From contig CM021318.1 of NCBI GenBank assembly GCA_010645155.1, positions 4,525,205 through 4,589,204 of the forward strand: a DNA stretch of 64,000 bases. The letters are read 5' to 3'. The notes under the pieces are model-generated. The model saw nothing but the letters and a program-made list of their open reading frames with translations. It searched no databases and was not told where the DNA came from. Position numbers and translations under genes: made by a program. Numbering within the stretch: position 1 is the first letter of the stretch; each line of letters begins with the position of its first letter. Source of the stretch: Tigriopus japonicus (lineage: Eukaryota > Arthropoda > Copepoda > Harpacticoida > Harpacticidae). Shown here piece after piece: positions 32,601 to 45,700 of the stretch.

Positions 32601-33632
32601 CGTTGTGCTTTATGAAAGACGTTTTGATGGGTAAGCAAAATCTTTGGTTATTTTTGAGCATCCGGGCTTCCAATTCGTTACATTTTGACGATTTGGCAAC
32701 CCATTTATTGGTATTTTTCCTTACCCAGCACATTTTGAGAGGTCTTCAACTCCATAGCAATGGCTTGCAATACATCGTAGCTGGAGCATCTGATACCTTC
32801 CAAAGCGGTTGCATACTGAAAGAGGAACCGAATACCCATCACTCGAACTCCCGTCGATCTCAGTTTGGCAAATCGGAGGTTTCCAGCCAAAGAATTTGCC
32901 TTTTGGAAACCACTCAAGTCCGAATGGTCGACCCCCAACAAGGCTGCCAAGCCCAAATCGTTGACTCGCTGAGATCCGGTCACATTGATTTCTTGAAGCA
33001 ATGGGCAACACTGGCCTAGGATCACTAGCATTTCATTGGTGGCCCCTTTTCTGAAGCTAAACACGGTAAGTAGACTGGAATACTTTAAATGAGTCATTAA
33101 TGCTTCTTCAGCTGAGGTGACCAATAACCCGGTCACATTGATATTGAGGGTACCAGTGGTTTTCTCTTTAGCTATGTTCTGCAAGCCCGATCCCAAATAA
33201 GAGACAATATTGTTCTTGGTCTTCTCCTCAAGTTCGGCGGGGAGAACAATGTTATGAAAGTGGTGACTAAAGAGAAGGGACCAGAACTTTGAGATCCTCT
33301 GGAGACTTGACGCGTCAAATGATTTTGAAACCGTGTCATCAGATTGTGTCACGAACAGAACCACTTGTTCACGAACGTAGGAAGGCAAAAACCTTTGGAG
33401 CCAAGTCCGAGCCGGTCCTGTGTGAAGTCGAGGGATCTTTGTGGAAAAAGAGAGCACATTTTACAAAAGACGTGTGAACTAGTTTTGTTCCAAAGTCTGA
33501 AGTGGTCATTACCTGATCCAACAAATTTACCACGGACAAGAGGGTTAAGTGTAAGAGAGTTTTTGTTCCTTGAGGCTTAAAGCTTAGGAAGCGATCAACT
33601 TCATTGCGATTTCTCCGACCTAAAAGAGACAT
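29693..33632 (-). CDS. Leucine-rich-repeat protein, F-box/ubiquitin-ligase-adaptor-like
   Basis: Five exons on the minus strand: 33632-33513, 33436-32725, 32247-31979, 31517-31134 and 29929-29693. Phases (0, 1, 0, 0) match, giving 573 aa. The body is built of irregular LRRs of the RI/cysteine-containing kind, for example CCPLLQEINVTGSQRVNDLGL, CPNLEDLSICDSL, IRNLNLESCSSMEDNVIDLIL and TLLRLIANCPLLRWIGDLRD. The N-terminus (TKTLLHLTLLSVVNLLDQ, then a Leu/Pro helix) recalls the short adaptor-binding helix that precedes LRRs in ubiquitin-ligase substrate receptors, but a classical F-box is not clear. It is probably a cytoplasmic or nuclear protein-protein interaction protein. Exon 5 was added because its acceptor (TTTTCAAG), phase and LRR content fit. 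The start is uncertain: TCTCTTTTAG just inside exon 1 could be an acceptor, with an earlier start elsewhere. Confidence 0.75.
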
Positions 33633-33659
33633 GGCTTTGGTTTAGTAATCCCTAGAATG

Positions 33660-33805
33660 GCGTCAAATACAGGAGGAGTTTGGCATGATTAGCATCCGCC
33701 TACGGAAGAAACGGCGCACTTTGGAAATCGACGTTGTTACGATTAGAGTTTCCCCATAAATTGGGTCTCAAGTAGGTTGATAACCGCTAGGCCACTCTTA
33801 AAAGG
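33660..33805 (-). repeat. Possible degraded tRNA-like SINE head
   Basis: On the minus strand, TGGCCTAGCGGTTATCAACC resembles a pol III A box of tRNA genes, followed by tRNA-like spacing. No intact B box is seen, so this is a weak call. Confidence 0.25.
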
Positions 33806-36800
33806 ATTTGACATGGAGCTAAGGGTTTTCAAGTGTACAGAAGAGCCCAGCTTTCCATTGCAGACCTATTCTCCCTCCTCTTGAGATTTCCACTTCTTTC
33901 CACAGAAGATCCATCAAGTCATTAACTGGGAATAGACCTCCCAATGCAATGGGGACAGCTCTCCATCTAGTGAGGTTTAATCAGCGGGCTGTACGTGTGA
34001 CGCACAATGGGTACTCAACTTCCACACTCATTTTCAACGAAGATAAATTTAAAAATCTCAAGTTCCACTCCTATCAATCAAAAATGGAATGATGATTCCA
34101 AACGGATCTCTTGAACTAGAACCAAAAGCGATGATTTTTTATGACAAAATCTTGACGACATTAAGTGACGTTAAAAAAACGACAATACTTGAGGAGATCA
34201 ATGCCAATGCCAGAAATAAATCCTTCTCTTGATTCAATTATCAATCGTGTGAACAAGTTGGGATATTCTTAATAATATAAAGACTGCATTTTGATTGGAT
34301 TTGGACTCTCATGTTTCCAAAAAATGCAGCTTTAGAGTATGTACATATAAGAACCGTCCATCAGGTCAAATAGACTAGGAATGATGCACCAACATACGGG
34401 CCCTTACAGAATTAGTCACTCGAATTTTGAGCCTCCCACTTTTTTCATCTCATTTGACAGGGTAAACTCAAGTAAAGAATAACTTCGGATTTACATCCGA
34501 AGACAGACACTGGGAGCAACAATGGTAAAAAAATAATTTTCTTCAAAAACATTGGTTCTTCTCATTCTCGTTATTAAATTGTTGATGGAAATTATTACTT
34601 GCATTATTTTGATGGTCTCCCATGAAGAGTCGTAAACTGGTATTTGGTTTATTTACTAAAGAACATTCAAGTGAGTGCTGGTCTTTTACAACCTTTTCCC
34701 ATTTTTGTGCATTTCTTGAATCGAAGTTCAAGTTCAAAGTTTGAAGCCTACACTTTCCGATTTTGCAGTATTGCTACAATTGCCACCACCTAAACAATAC
34801 ATTTGTTTCTTAAAAAATGTATTTAGCTTATTTTCTTTCGTGCTCCTTAAATCAAACGTTGAAAACGAAACAAAGGCAACAAAAACACTGAATAGGTTGA
34901 ACTTGAAAAGTAAACAAATGCTTTGACAATAAAGGCGACTAATATGTCGACAAAATTGGATGCTTGGTCCTTTGCCATATTATCCCATTCATCATGACAT
35001 GTTATGAGCTCAAGAAGAATAAAGCCATCCAAAGAACTGGTATCATCCCGTTTCAAAGTACGATTTGGATTAAACCAAGAATTCTGTTCGAACACAACTT
35101 TCTTAATCAAACCTGAGGGCCCTTTACTTACATGAAATGTGGAAGCTGGTTTATATTGTAATTTAGAAAAAAATAATCCTTCGTACTTTTCTCTCTGAGT
35201 TATTTATTCCAGGTGCATGTAATACATGAAACTAAGCTCGAAATACTGAAGGAAGAAATGGTTTTTAGGAGACCAAAATCGATAAAGTAAGTCCATTACA
35301 CATTTTGTAATCCAAAAAATAGACTTTAACAATTTTTCACTAGTACAAGCCTTGCTTAAGTGTTTTTGTATTCAATCAACCTGAAAATGAATTCTGCATA
35401 ATATTGAGACAATTCCAGCCAAGGTATCCTCGCGTAAAATATCGATCGTTTCCACGAAATTAGACTATTTGCATAGACGCAAAATGGATATGACTTGGAT
35501 TTGTCAAAATGGGCCGAGCAACTCAATACAGCAGCAGCCCTGTTTTACAGCTAGCAGTTTGGTTTAAAACGCTCACTTCAGCGACCTTTGTGCATTTCCC
35601 ATTCATGATTTCAAGAGAATTAACGCTTTGAAGTAAAGGAGCAACTTTAGTGTGACAAACTTAGCAATTTGTAAACAATAAAACTTAGTTTCGGACTCTG
35701 AAATCAAACAATTGGGTTGAGTCGAACAAAGTTCAATATGGTATGAGCCTCAATTTTCACTCAGCCTGGATCTACAAATGGCTTCTATGTGCGGACTTCT
35801 GACAACGGGAGAACCTGCGGGACATCCCACAATAGCATGACCCACTGAAGGCACCAATGGGGAAGGAGTGGAACAAAATCTTTGGGAAGCGGGGGTAAAA
35901 ACTAACACTAAAATGTCACTAGCTAGAGTACAGTTTTCAAACATCAATTATGGATAACTTTTGTTGAGTAAGGCAGTTAAGTGAAGATAAATTTAATTCA
36001 GAACCATTCTTGATGATGTTTGCATTCAGGCGTGCGACCGAGTTGGATTGACTGATTACCAATGACTGTTTTGTCGACACTCGAAGGAAATTTCAAAAAA
36101 ACCGACAAGAGATAGAAAAATAAATTGGCCTCTCTAAAGGTAAGGATTTTTCCACCATGAGAAGCCTTTTTGAAATGGACAGACCACAACACTGAACTTT
36201 TGGTCGCTTTAACTTCAATTACGCAAACTTCATAAATTAGGTCGTTTCTACAAAGTGTGACGTTGTTTCCAATAGAACGTTCTAGTGGGAAATGAAGTTC
36301 AAACAGTTGTCTTTGCTTCTAAAGCAAAAATGTATGACGTCTGCACATGCTGAAGAGGTTCTTAATCATTCTAACAGATTAACCTTGTCTGGCTAAACCA
36401 CAAATGGAAATATGACATGACTATCTAGGAGTACGAATGAATGCTTGATCCCACAATAGAAAACCTTTTCATGAATGATGCTTGGTGGGCCTGAAATCCC
36501 AAGGGTTTGCTTACGAGGGTTTTTTCAACAAGAACGCTGTCCTAGATTTGAATTATCTTTTAATTATCCTTTAATGATCTGTCACTGGATGACTCTCATG
36601 TATGAGATAACCAGTAGATTGCATGTTTGTGCACTTTGAGCAATATTAATAATATACGATCCTAAAGCACTTTATTCTAACTTGATATGGCAACAAAAAA
36701 TGTCTCTCAATTGTATACGAGCTATCTGACATTTTTTTCATCTTTAATTTTTTGCTTTTCATTGACGTCGTGGCTTACAAATCCCTGAAATATGACTAAT

Positions 36801-37217
36801 TGAGATTAACAAAAAAGTTATCTTTTTCATTACATAGGCACGATAACTTTTCCCTCAAGAGCAGGGAAAAAGAGTGCAGTAAAAAAATTTCAGGGCTTGT
36901 TGAATTTCCTAACATTTGTTGAAAGACATTCATAAGTGTGTACTATCAAAAATCATAAAAATGCGTTTTCCTTCCTCCAGCTTTGCAACCGTTTGTTACC
37001 TTATTCTTTATTCTTATAAATGTTGTGCTATTAGAGTAAACCAACGCAAAATGTCTTAACTGTTAGGGTATAATCCCAAAATAGCTCAATTGGGCCGACT
37101 TGAATTTGAAACACCCCCGTAGATCAAGTATAGTACGTGTTCATAGAAACCATATCAAACATTAGAAGAGATTTTAGTGAGGCCAATAATATGTTTTTTA
37201 AAAAGAGGAAAAGTAAG
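33806..37217. other. Gene-poor AT-rich intergenic region
   Basis: Only short open frames (up to about 87 codons), with no recognisable domain and no linked splice sites. No RNA gene was seen. Confidence 0.45.
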
Positions 37218-37225
37218 GTTGTGAC

Positions 37226-38971
37226 TAGGGCTTCCCTGGATTAACGGATGAATCGATTAATCCATCGGAAGTGGATTAATCGTTCTGTCAGACGGATCGA
37301 TCGAACAAAACCAAAACGTTGTTTTTCTGTTTGATCGTGTTTTTCTTATCTATTTACGAAATTTTACCCGAAAAAGTTTGATATTGAAAATTCTAAAAGA
37401 CTTTTGGATGAAGCTTATGCTGAACTTTTTTAAATTTGAAAAAATAATTGTGTAATAAATTTATGCTAATGAATTATGAGATCTTCAATGACTGAGGATG
37501 AGAAGTGTACAAAAAAAATCAAACGCAATCAGAATCTAGTTTTTAATGCTCAATTCCTGCTTTCAGTAGGATCTTTCTTGAATCTTTTAAAATGAAACAT
37601 TGGAATATGGAAAGTCTGTTGTGAATCATGAAGTCTTAAGTGAAATGAAATTCGATATTTATGTTTTTGTTGTCATTATGATTTTTTTAAATCTTATCTG
37701 GCAATGGCACAATTTGTTCAATGAGTGTTTCATTTGCCTCTTTTTTTGGTACATGATGGGGATCTGTGTTGCTTTGTTCGTTCTCAATCTATCATTTATG
37801 TCACTTTAGTCCACAATTTTATGATTTTGTGTATGGTTTCAAAACTCTTATTTTGCCTGAAATTTAGGGATGAACAGATTATACTTAGAGAAGATTCAAG
37901 TACATAAAACAAGATTTATGCAATTTTTGAAGCTTGTCATTGAACGTAATGGTTTTAACTGTCCCGTTATGGATAATAAAAACATTGGTTTTTCCTTGTT
38001 TTCTTAAACATTACTTTTTACCTAACTTAACTTTCGACTTTATGCTTAACTTTAGCTTAATGAAGAAAATTTGTCAGGCACATTGGTAAATCTTTACCAA
38101 TCGTCTCACTTAAAGATGGATAGACTTTGAACGATGGGAGCGATTACCGTATCAAAATACAGTCAATACAAATCATTTTTTTGTTTTTTTAATGGGGCTT
38201 GCCAAAAAAAGTCTCAGTTTTTTAGGGTCAGATTTTCGAAAAATGTTGCATTTAAGAGCAATGGCATGGTTAATGTACATTGTGAAGCACATGTATGTTG
38301 TGAAGTATTGCAAAGTAATTTAAGAACAAATGGAGAAATTGGAAGCCTTCAATGAAACAAATTATTTATTTCTAGGATTAGTTGCGCCAGGAACTGATCT
38401 CCTCTGGCCATTTTGTTAATCAAAGTCGGGCATTCCTGATTCAAAAGTTCGGAAGAGCCCCTTCAACTTATGCTGCAAAATTTTGAATATAAATAACAAA
38501 ACATATTATTTGCAAAAAATGTCAAGAATTGCTATTTCAACTTCAAGTGGTGCAGATGAGAAAGGAATTGTTGCAATTACCACGCCTAAATCTTCGTTTT
38601 AGCTACCTTTCACGCTCATCAGAAGCACATGTCTTCCGAACTGTTTTCCCCAAAAAAATGATGACATCACTAGTAATTCATGCCAATGGGGATTTCTGAA
38701 GTCAAGACTTACGCTATATGAAGTTTATCTCGAAATTTGGTAAAGTAGAAAAGTTGTATTTGCGCGTCATTTAAAGTTTTTTTTTTGTCCTAAAACTTCG
38801 TCAATCTACCCTAACAGCAACATTGTTTGAAGACAGTTTCCATGATCTCGTTATCACTGAAGCAAAAACTTTGGTTTTCATTGACTTATCAATCATTTTA
38901 AAATTAATCCATTTTAGTGGAGTAACCCTTAATCCGAATTTTCGAAATCTGGATTAATCTGGGAAGCCCTA
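37226..38971. mobile_element. hAT-like DNA element of about 1.75 kb, apparently non-autonomous
   Basis: Ends are TAGGGCTTCCCTGGATTAA on the left and, read inward from the right, TAGGGCTTCCCAGATTAA. A second GGATTAAT block is repeated near both ends. Flanks GTTGTGAC (37218-37225) and GTTCTGAT (38972-38979) agree at 6 of 8 positions, which fits a decayed 8-bp duplication. The interior is AT-rich, with open frames up to about 74 codons and no transposase motif recognised. Confidence 0.6.
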
Positions 38972-38979
38972 GTTCTGAT

Positions 38980-41796
38980 GAGTGGAGCATGAACATTACA
39001 GTGACGTGAAGTCTTGCGATGAAGCCCGATGAAAAGTCATCCGCTTTTGTGCATTTGCATGGTGTTGACCAAAATGGTGGTGTGATTATTATGAGCGCAC
39101 TTACATGTTCTAGCTTCAACTTTGGTATCGTCGTAAAACGTATGACAAGAGAAAAAAAACTTAGATTGAATCTTAGACCAATCTTTTTTCCAAAATAGAT
39201 TCTTGACGGGATTTCCCTTTGTCACCTTCATTATTGAAAAAAAACTTTTACCAATTTTCAAGACAACTGATTGTTTAATTTAATGCAATTTGACTTTAGT
39301 TAATCCGATTTGTCAGCTTGTGAAGAACTGAAAGTACTTCTGGCCAAATCTGGATTTGGGTCAAGCGTCTCAATAAGGAAAGCAGACAAGCTTTATTGGA
39401 AGAAAGAAATTGGGGAGAAGAGAAAGAAAGACCTTTGTCTCAAAAACTCCGAAACATTAGAAATTCCGATTTGTTTCCTTATTTTTTGTCCTTGGTGGTT
39501 TGAATCTCAAGGTGAATTTTGTTCGGGATATGATTTTCAGTTTGTCACTTTCTACTACGGTTGAGCCAAGGTTGGGCGAAACTTTTGTACCACCGTTTCG
39601 ATTCCACTTTAGATATTGAGTTGACGACGGTATGATTAAGTGTTCTGTATTCTATAAGACACCCGATGCATTTTGCATTATTTTCTAAACGACCATATAA
39701 TTCGCTCATCCATCGTTTGTTCACTCAATCTGAAAAGGAACTGCGTGGAGATCGTATTTGAATAAAGGCTGTGAACAAAGATAAGTATAAAGGATGAATC
39801 CCATAGTGGAAAAAACGATCAATCAATAAACTCATAAATTAACCCAAGCAGGCTAGTAAATGCTTTTGGAGGAAAAAGCATCAGTGAGGCATTCCTGCCG
39901 ATTGTTTGTGTTGTGAAGAATCTCGCAACCTTTTGACTGGGAATTTGATTACCAAAAGCCAAAGGAGATCGTAATAACTTGAAAATTTTATAAATTTTCT
40001 GATTTTCGCACAACTGTGTCAAATTGTCTTGCTTTGACAATCTCAAAGGGCAACATATCAAATGAGACGGTAAATTGGAGCAAAATCGTTTTGGTGAGTG
40101 TTGGATTGATTTCAAATCAACTCCGCTTTCCGTTATTGATTAACCTGGTCAAAAAATGGTGACTCCTTACGAAAAATAGATATCGCTAGAAATATCCCAT
40201 TGCCCTGCCCGAAAAAGTTCTTTGTTCATAATTTATATCTGCCTTTGCAGTGATCCCTGTGTTTCTAGGAAATATTGGCTCAAATGTCTTGATTTTTTTT
40301 AATACTTGAAATCAGGATTCAATGTATTTCCTTCATTGCGTTTTGTTTATTGTTCTAAAAAGAATCAGGATTCGAATGTAGTTGTTAGAACCAACTTCAT
40401 AAATTTTTAATAACAGGAAGCTTAATAAACAATTGTACTGAGCAAAACTTTGGGGTGCCTCAAAATTAGGCTGATTGAAATATAACCATTGGACGTGTTT
40501 CTGCTAATTGAGACGTTATTTTCAACATGATACTGCCAAGACGAAGACAACCTTCGAAATGTTCATGATTTTAGATCTCTTTACATCATTACATATGCGT
40601 GGTACTGTTTAGCTCTCGTATCATCCAAGTTCCGGAGAATTAAGGGCGGTTGTAACTATGATATGAGTCTAGAACCGTTGTCTTACCGTTAGTGTTATTA
40701 TTGGTGTTCATCTTGAGAAGTCTAGGTCGTCTCATTTTTCACTCAAAATATGGAAATACTCAACGGGATGCTTTCTCGTTTGGCAGATTACTAGTGACTG
40801 GGCACGAGTCGAAAGGTTTTTCACCCTTGGTGACGACATTCTGTGATGATACGTATAAGATTTCGATTACCCCACCAAAAAATCCACCCACGACAAAGAC
40901 AACAAACAATGACACGCAAAACCCTAGATCTCACTCATCCTCGGGGACCCATCGTGTGGGAACAGCTGATGGGAAATCACCGGAGAATTGGAACAGTTCC
41001 AACTGACTCTCGCTCTCAGTGTGCGTTTGTGCCTGGAAACCTCTGGAGACAGACACTCGAGTACGTTCGTACGTAGTACGTTGGGACAGACTCGGAAAAG
41101 TGTCACCTTAGGTAATCAACTAACCACATTGAAGGAACTTGACAAATAAAGTTAGACATGAGCTTGATATGTTCTTCAAACTAAATGTCAAAAACTTTCT
41201 GGAATGATTGTGTGGGTGAAATGCCGTTCAAGGGTATAAAGAATTAAAGATGGAAAAATATGTTCAAAAGCTGATAGCCATGGGTCGAGTCTTAGAACGA
41301 AGTTCTGTCTATTTCCATGCATTTGTTTTTACTGATAATCTAGTCGATACCAAAAATATGGTACATTCAGGTAAACGCAAGAAACTAAGCTCCGTTTTTC
41401 AATGGCAGCTTATGTAGCGAAACTTGATCGAGCATGGTTACTTCTACTTCGCCTCATATGCTTCTTTTATGCTTCTGGATATGCTTCTACTATGCTTCAA
41501 AACTACCTCAACGACAGACCTTATGTTGATCCATAATTCAAACAAGTGTAATTTCAAAGTTCGATGCATCAAAGCATCTTGATATCTTTTCCAGTTCTGT
41601 ATTATTTTGTTAGTGATTGGCAATCTTTGCTTTTTCAATAAGGGTTAGAAGAGCAGAAAAGTATTAGTTCAAACAACCGAAACCTGAAATTACATCCAAA
41701 AAGTGCCAAAGAACGACACCCTGGACAACCATATCCGTATCCGCCATATCCCATAACCGTATGTATACTTTTCAAATCTAGACTTTAATTTTTTCA
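38980..41796. other. Intergenic, nothing recognised
   Basis: A less AT-rich patch at 40780-41060 carries overlapping open frames of 77-104 codons and a GTACG-rich stretch. No homology, splice-linked frame or RNA gene could be supported. Confidence 0.4.
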
Positions 41797-41960
41797 GCCC
41801 AATCTTCAAGGGTTGTCCAGATCTGCCAACAGCAACTCGTTGGTAGACCACTTCTCATTTAAATCTTAAATGCATACAATATGTTAATGATTTTTTTTAT
41901 CTACAGGGAATCCCATTCGTCAGATGAGCAATAGAAAATTTGCGACCAAAAAAACCTAGC
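41797..41960 (+). pseudogene. LINE 3'-end remnant (ORF2 C-terminus and tail)
   Basis: The plus strand reads QPNLQGLSRSANSNSLVDHF then a stop. Downstream come a TTAATGATTTTTTT tract and GGGAATCCCATTCGT, the same order as in the remnant at 20610-20960. This is the terminal piece of the same or a closely related non-LTR family. Confidence 0.55.
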
Positions 41961-42389
41961 GGGAAAAAGTTAACCAAAACCCAACATTTCATTCCATCAG
42001 AAATTGCGAATCATGATTAGAGTAGAGCAAAATATTAATCTAAGATTGAAAAATTTAAAGATAATTTTTAAATTTAATTAAATCATTTAATAAATTAAAC
42101 TTTTTAATTTAAATATAAAAGATCTTTTGATGCCCTCTTTTGCCATATATTTGATTGAGTTGGATACAGAAGCGTGCTTTGACTTTAGGCTTTTTATAAA
42201 ACATATTCTGAGCTTGAGCAGTCGGCAAAAATAATTTCCATCAAACTACAGGAAAAATTTCAAATGTCCTAATTTAAAAAAAATCTTCGAAATTTGATAA
42301 TTTGGTAATTCTTTCCTGCATTCTTTTACTCCATCTTGGAGGGAAATTAAATAATAAAATCTTTAAGCATGCTAAGAAAGATTATCTTT

Positions 42390-42785
42390 CTGGAGTGGGA
42401 GGCTGACGAGGAGATTTATGCTTTCCAGTAGGATCAAATCAACTGCATTCTTCAACAACTGAGATCTTGCTTTGTGTAGACAACAAATTTATTAAAAACC
42501 TTCATCTCTTTTCAACGTTGGAATTAAATGTTGCGTTTTCTCAAATTAACTGCCGAAGAGAGCAATGAGTGAGTGAATGGGTTTGCACTATTGAGGTAAA
42601 ACAATTTTTATAAGATGGCTAGTTAATTTATTCTTTGTAGAATTTGCAATAAAAAAATTGAGAGAGCATGATTTCTTATTGAGACTTTCGGTTAAGCCGA
42701 GATTTGCAATACAAAGTCTACCCAACACAAGCAAGGTCTCATTTGTAGTACAACCGATTTAACGTGCTGCTGGCGAAATCACATG
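42390..42785. repeat. Fold-back element, copy 3, diverged
   Basis: Contains GGAGTGGGAGGCT on the left arm, GCAAGGTCTCATTTGTAG on the right arm, and interior blocks similar to the copies at 1-318 and 15891-16350. Many substitutions have eroded the palindrome, so this is an older insertion. Confidence 0.55.
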
Positions 42786-45700
42786 TTTTGCTCTAGATGT
42801 CGCTACAAACTCATCTCTCTTTCAAGATTCATATTCCTCTCTTGTTTGGTAGTGCCCTCTACTGGCAAGTAAAAGAAAGACTCATCACATTCCATCTCAT
42901 CTAAAAAAAATGCAGGCGAATAGCATCATTAGTAAGTAATGTTGGCGCCATATGACATCAAGTTTTCATAATTGTGTGAAAAGTGTGAATAATTTAGGGC
43001 ATGCAATCTATGCAGTAAATGCCAGTATTTGAATTATACCTTCGCTTCTTTGAATTATTAGCACAGTTATTTCAAAGGAGAAATTTAGAAGTTGACAACT
43101 AAGCGAGGATTAAAAAGTTTTAACTTAAAACTTTAAAAAAGTGGTTTTGGACGTTTTGGCCTGAAAAAAACTTTTTTACGTTTTGGAACTTATTTTGAAC
43201 TTATTTTGCCTTTTGTAGAAATTTGAAGTAGAAAAAAAAATTTTATACGTTTTTCAGGCCCCAAAAACTTTTTTTATATATTTTAGCCCGACCTAAAAAA
43301 GGGCGTCAATTTTTTCTGGAGGAAAGATCGAGGACGAAAAAAAAAATATCTAATAATCGAGAACAAAAAAATTGCCGGCTTAAAAAGCAACAGGCAGAAT
43401 ATATTTTTCCTTTCATTGTTGACAAATTTAGAAGAGAAAACTTTGTTTTGGTCTTTTTTATTAAAAAAAAAGCTAGTTCCGTTGATTTGCATCTGGAAAA
43501 ACTTTTTTTTGTCCGTTTTTAGCTTAAAAACTTTTTCTGTCCATATTTTCCAACTTCCTTTATAACATATTTTTTCCGCGCTCTAATAACAACCTAATGT
43601 TACCCTTCCTAAATTGCGTTTTGTTGCTATTTCAATAGTTTTTTGGCTGGTTTGATTTTGTGAGTTGTTTTATAGCTAAAGGTGCGTAGAAGTCAAGAGC
43701 AGGAAACGATATGGTCCGCCAAAATATCAGTGACCAAAGACTTTCGGTTAGGGCTTCATGGATCTATTTTTACACTGGCTTCCATCCCCTTTAATTTCTT
43801 GATTAGTTGCAATTACAGTGAGTGGTACGGTGTGTGGTATCCCAGACTGAACATAACTAGTTTGATCACAATATGCACAATGAAAGGCACACTCCTAAAA
43901 ATCAATGTTGTTTTAAACAAAGATTTAAAAAAAGGCTCAAATTTTATGGATTTTTTGGACACATTTTGCCTTTGAGCATACCTTTACCAGAAAGGGCAAC
44001 CAACAGTTGTGTCTGTTAATACCATCACTTAGTAAAGGCTTAATCCATAGGTTGCTTGGAGTGCTTTTCCAGCTTTCACTGGCCCAAAAATGAATGAATG
44101 CGCATTGAATAACTTTACTGTCGTCTACGAGGACGAATGGCAACGTTTCATTGCATTTCATTCTTGACCTCTAATGTCTCGTTTCTCCCTCGAGCTCATT
44201 TTGAGTTGAGCACAAGCCACATTTCATTTGAGCGAGACAGACAACTATGTAACTGATGATGGCCTTTCTTTTCGGTCTTGGTGAGCCCGGGAATCTAATT
44301 AGGCCAATGGAAAGTCATCGGTGGCCCAATGGACTCCAATATCTCCTCGATAATCGTTAGTCGACTCTCGTATGTACTGTGTTTGCCATCATTATCCGAC
44401 ATGTTCTCAAGATAAATAATGCCACTTGGGTTATGGGGGACTCAGGGGTTTTTGGGAGAAATTTTTGACACTGACCATAATCGTATTTATTTGTAAATTA
44501 CTCATATATTTTATTTTTCCATTTTTTTACATTTTATACATTACATGCTTACTTGAAAAACTCACTCAATAACTAAAGATCATTCGCTGTTTTATTGAAC
44601 ATTGATGATTTATTTTCTTTTTGACATTCTACATACTTTCGGGGCAAACACTGATCGAGAAAGTGGATCTTAGCTGGCACTAGCCATGTCTAAGCCACAT
44701 CTCACGTCAGTGACGTCACTCGTCGGTGACAGAGATTTAATTTTAGGTTCAGGGATATACAATACACCTCAGATTTCATTCAAGCAAATATTAAGATACA
44801 TACGCTTGAGATGCTTACGTCTAATTTTGTTTTAATGGTTTTCACCTTTGGTGTGACAGTACCAATGAAGAAAAAAAGATTCGTCGCTCTATATTCCCAT
44901 TCGAATACCAGAACAAAGCATATCTAACAAAGCGTCAAGAAGAAGCAAATCAAAAAGTGGAATATGTACAATAATCATTGGACTATGTGGCTAAAAAAGA
45001 CAAGGGGGCATTTTGCAATATTACGAATAGGAATGATAAGGTTTGACTTGACAAATGGGGGTGCGCTCTTGAACAGTCAAATCTCACAGGAAACCATCAT
45101 GATGTTATTTCTTTACAAAATTTCTCCATCCCTCTCTCAATAAATGGAGTTTGGTCGCGCAATTGATCAAGATTTTCTTGCTTATAGTTCTCGAGTGGAT
45201 CGAGTAGCATGGACAAATCATTTTTGAAGACAATCTAATTTGAGGCAAAGGTTTCACTTGGATCATGTACATATGTAGCATCACCACCAGGATTTTGTCT
45301 CGGGATGAGAGTTGTTTCACCCTCTTTAAGTTGGCAAGTCAAATTAATGTTTGACCCATCATGACCAGTAACGTCACGATGTGTGGTGCCACAGCCTCTT
45401 TTTCCTCCCTTTTCCCTCCTTTCTATCATGTCCCATGGAGTTTACCATGGCCTACTTGATCTCTGGAGGAGTCCTATTTTCATCTTTTCGATCTTACTTC
45501 CTGATTCCTACCCTCTCAAAAGTTCTTCCTGAAAATACAACCCAGTTTACCCAGACATTGTTCAATTGAAAGCGTCCATGTGCTAATATTGTACTCTTTC
45601 ATTCTGTCCAGTTTTCAGATTGAAGGCATGTTTCCGAACCTTTCGTCGTCCCCAGACTTCTCCCGGTCATCCCAATGACCTATCCGAAGAGCAGCAGCAC

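Noticed and set aside
37600..37809. Hydrophobic 69-codon frame inside the hAT-like element
   Set aside because: AT-rich sequence readily gives Phe/Ile/Leu runs; no transposase or membrane family was recognised.
40692..41006. 104-codon frame ending in a Thr/Asn/Ser-rich stretch
   Set aside because: Three overlapping frames, no homology and no splice partners.
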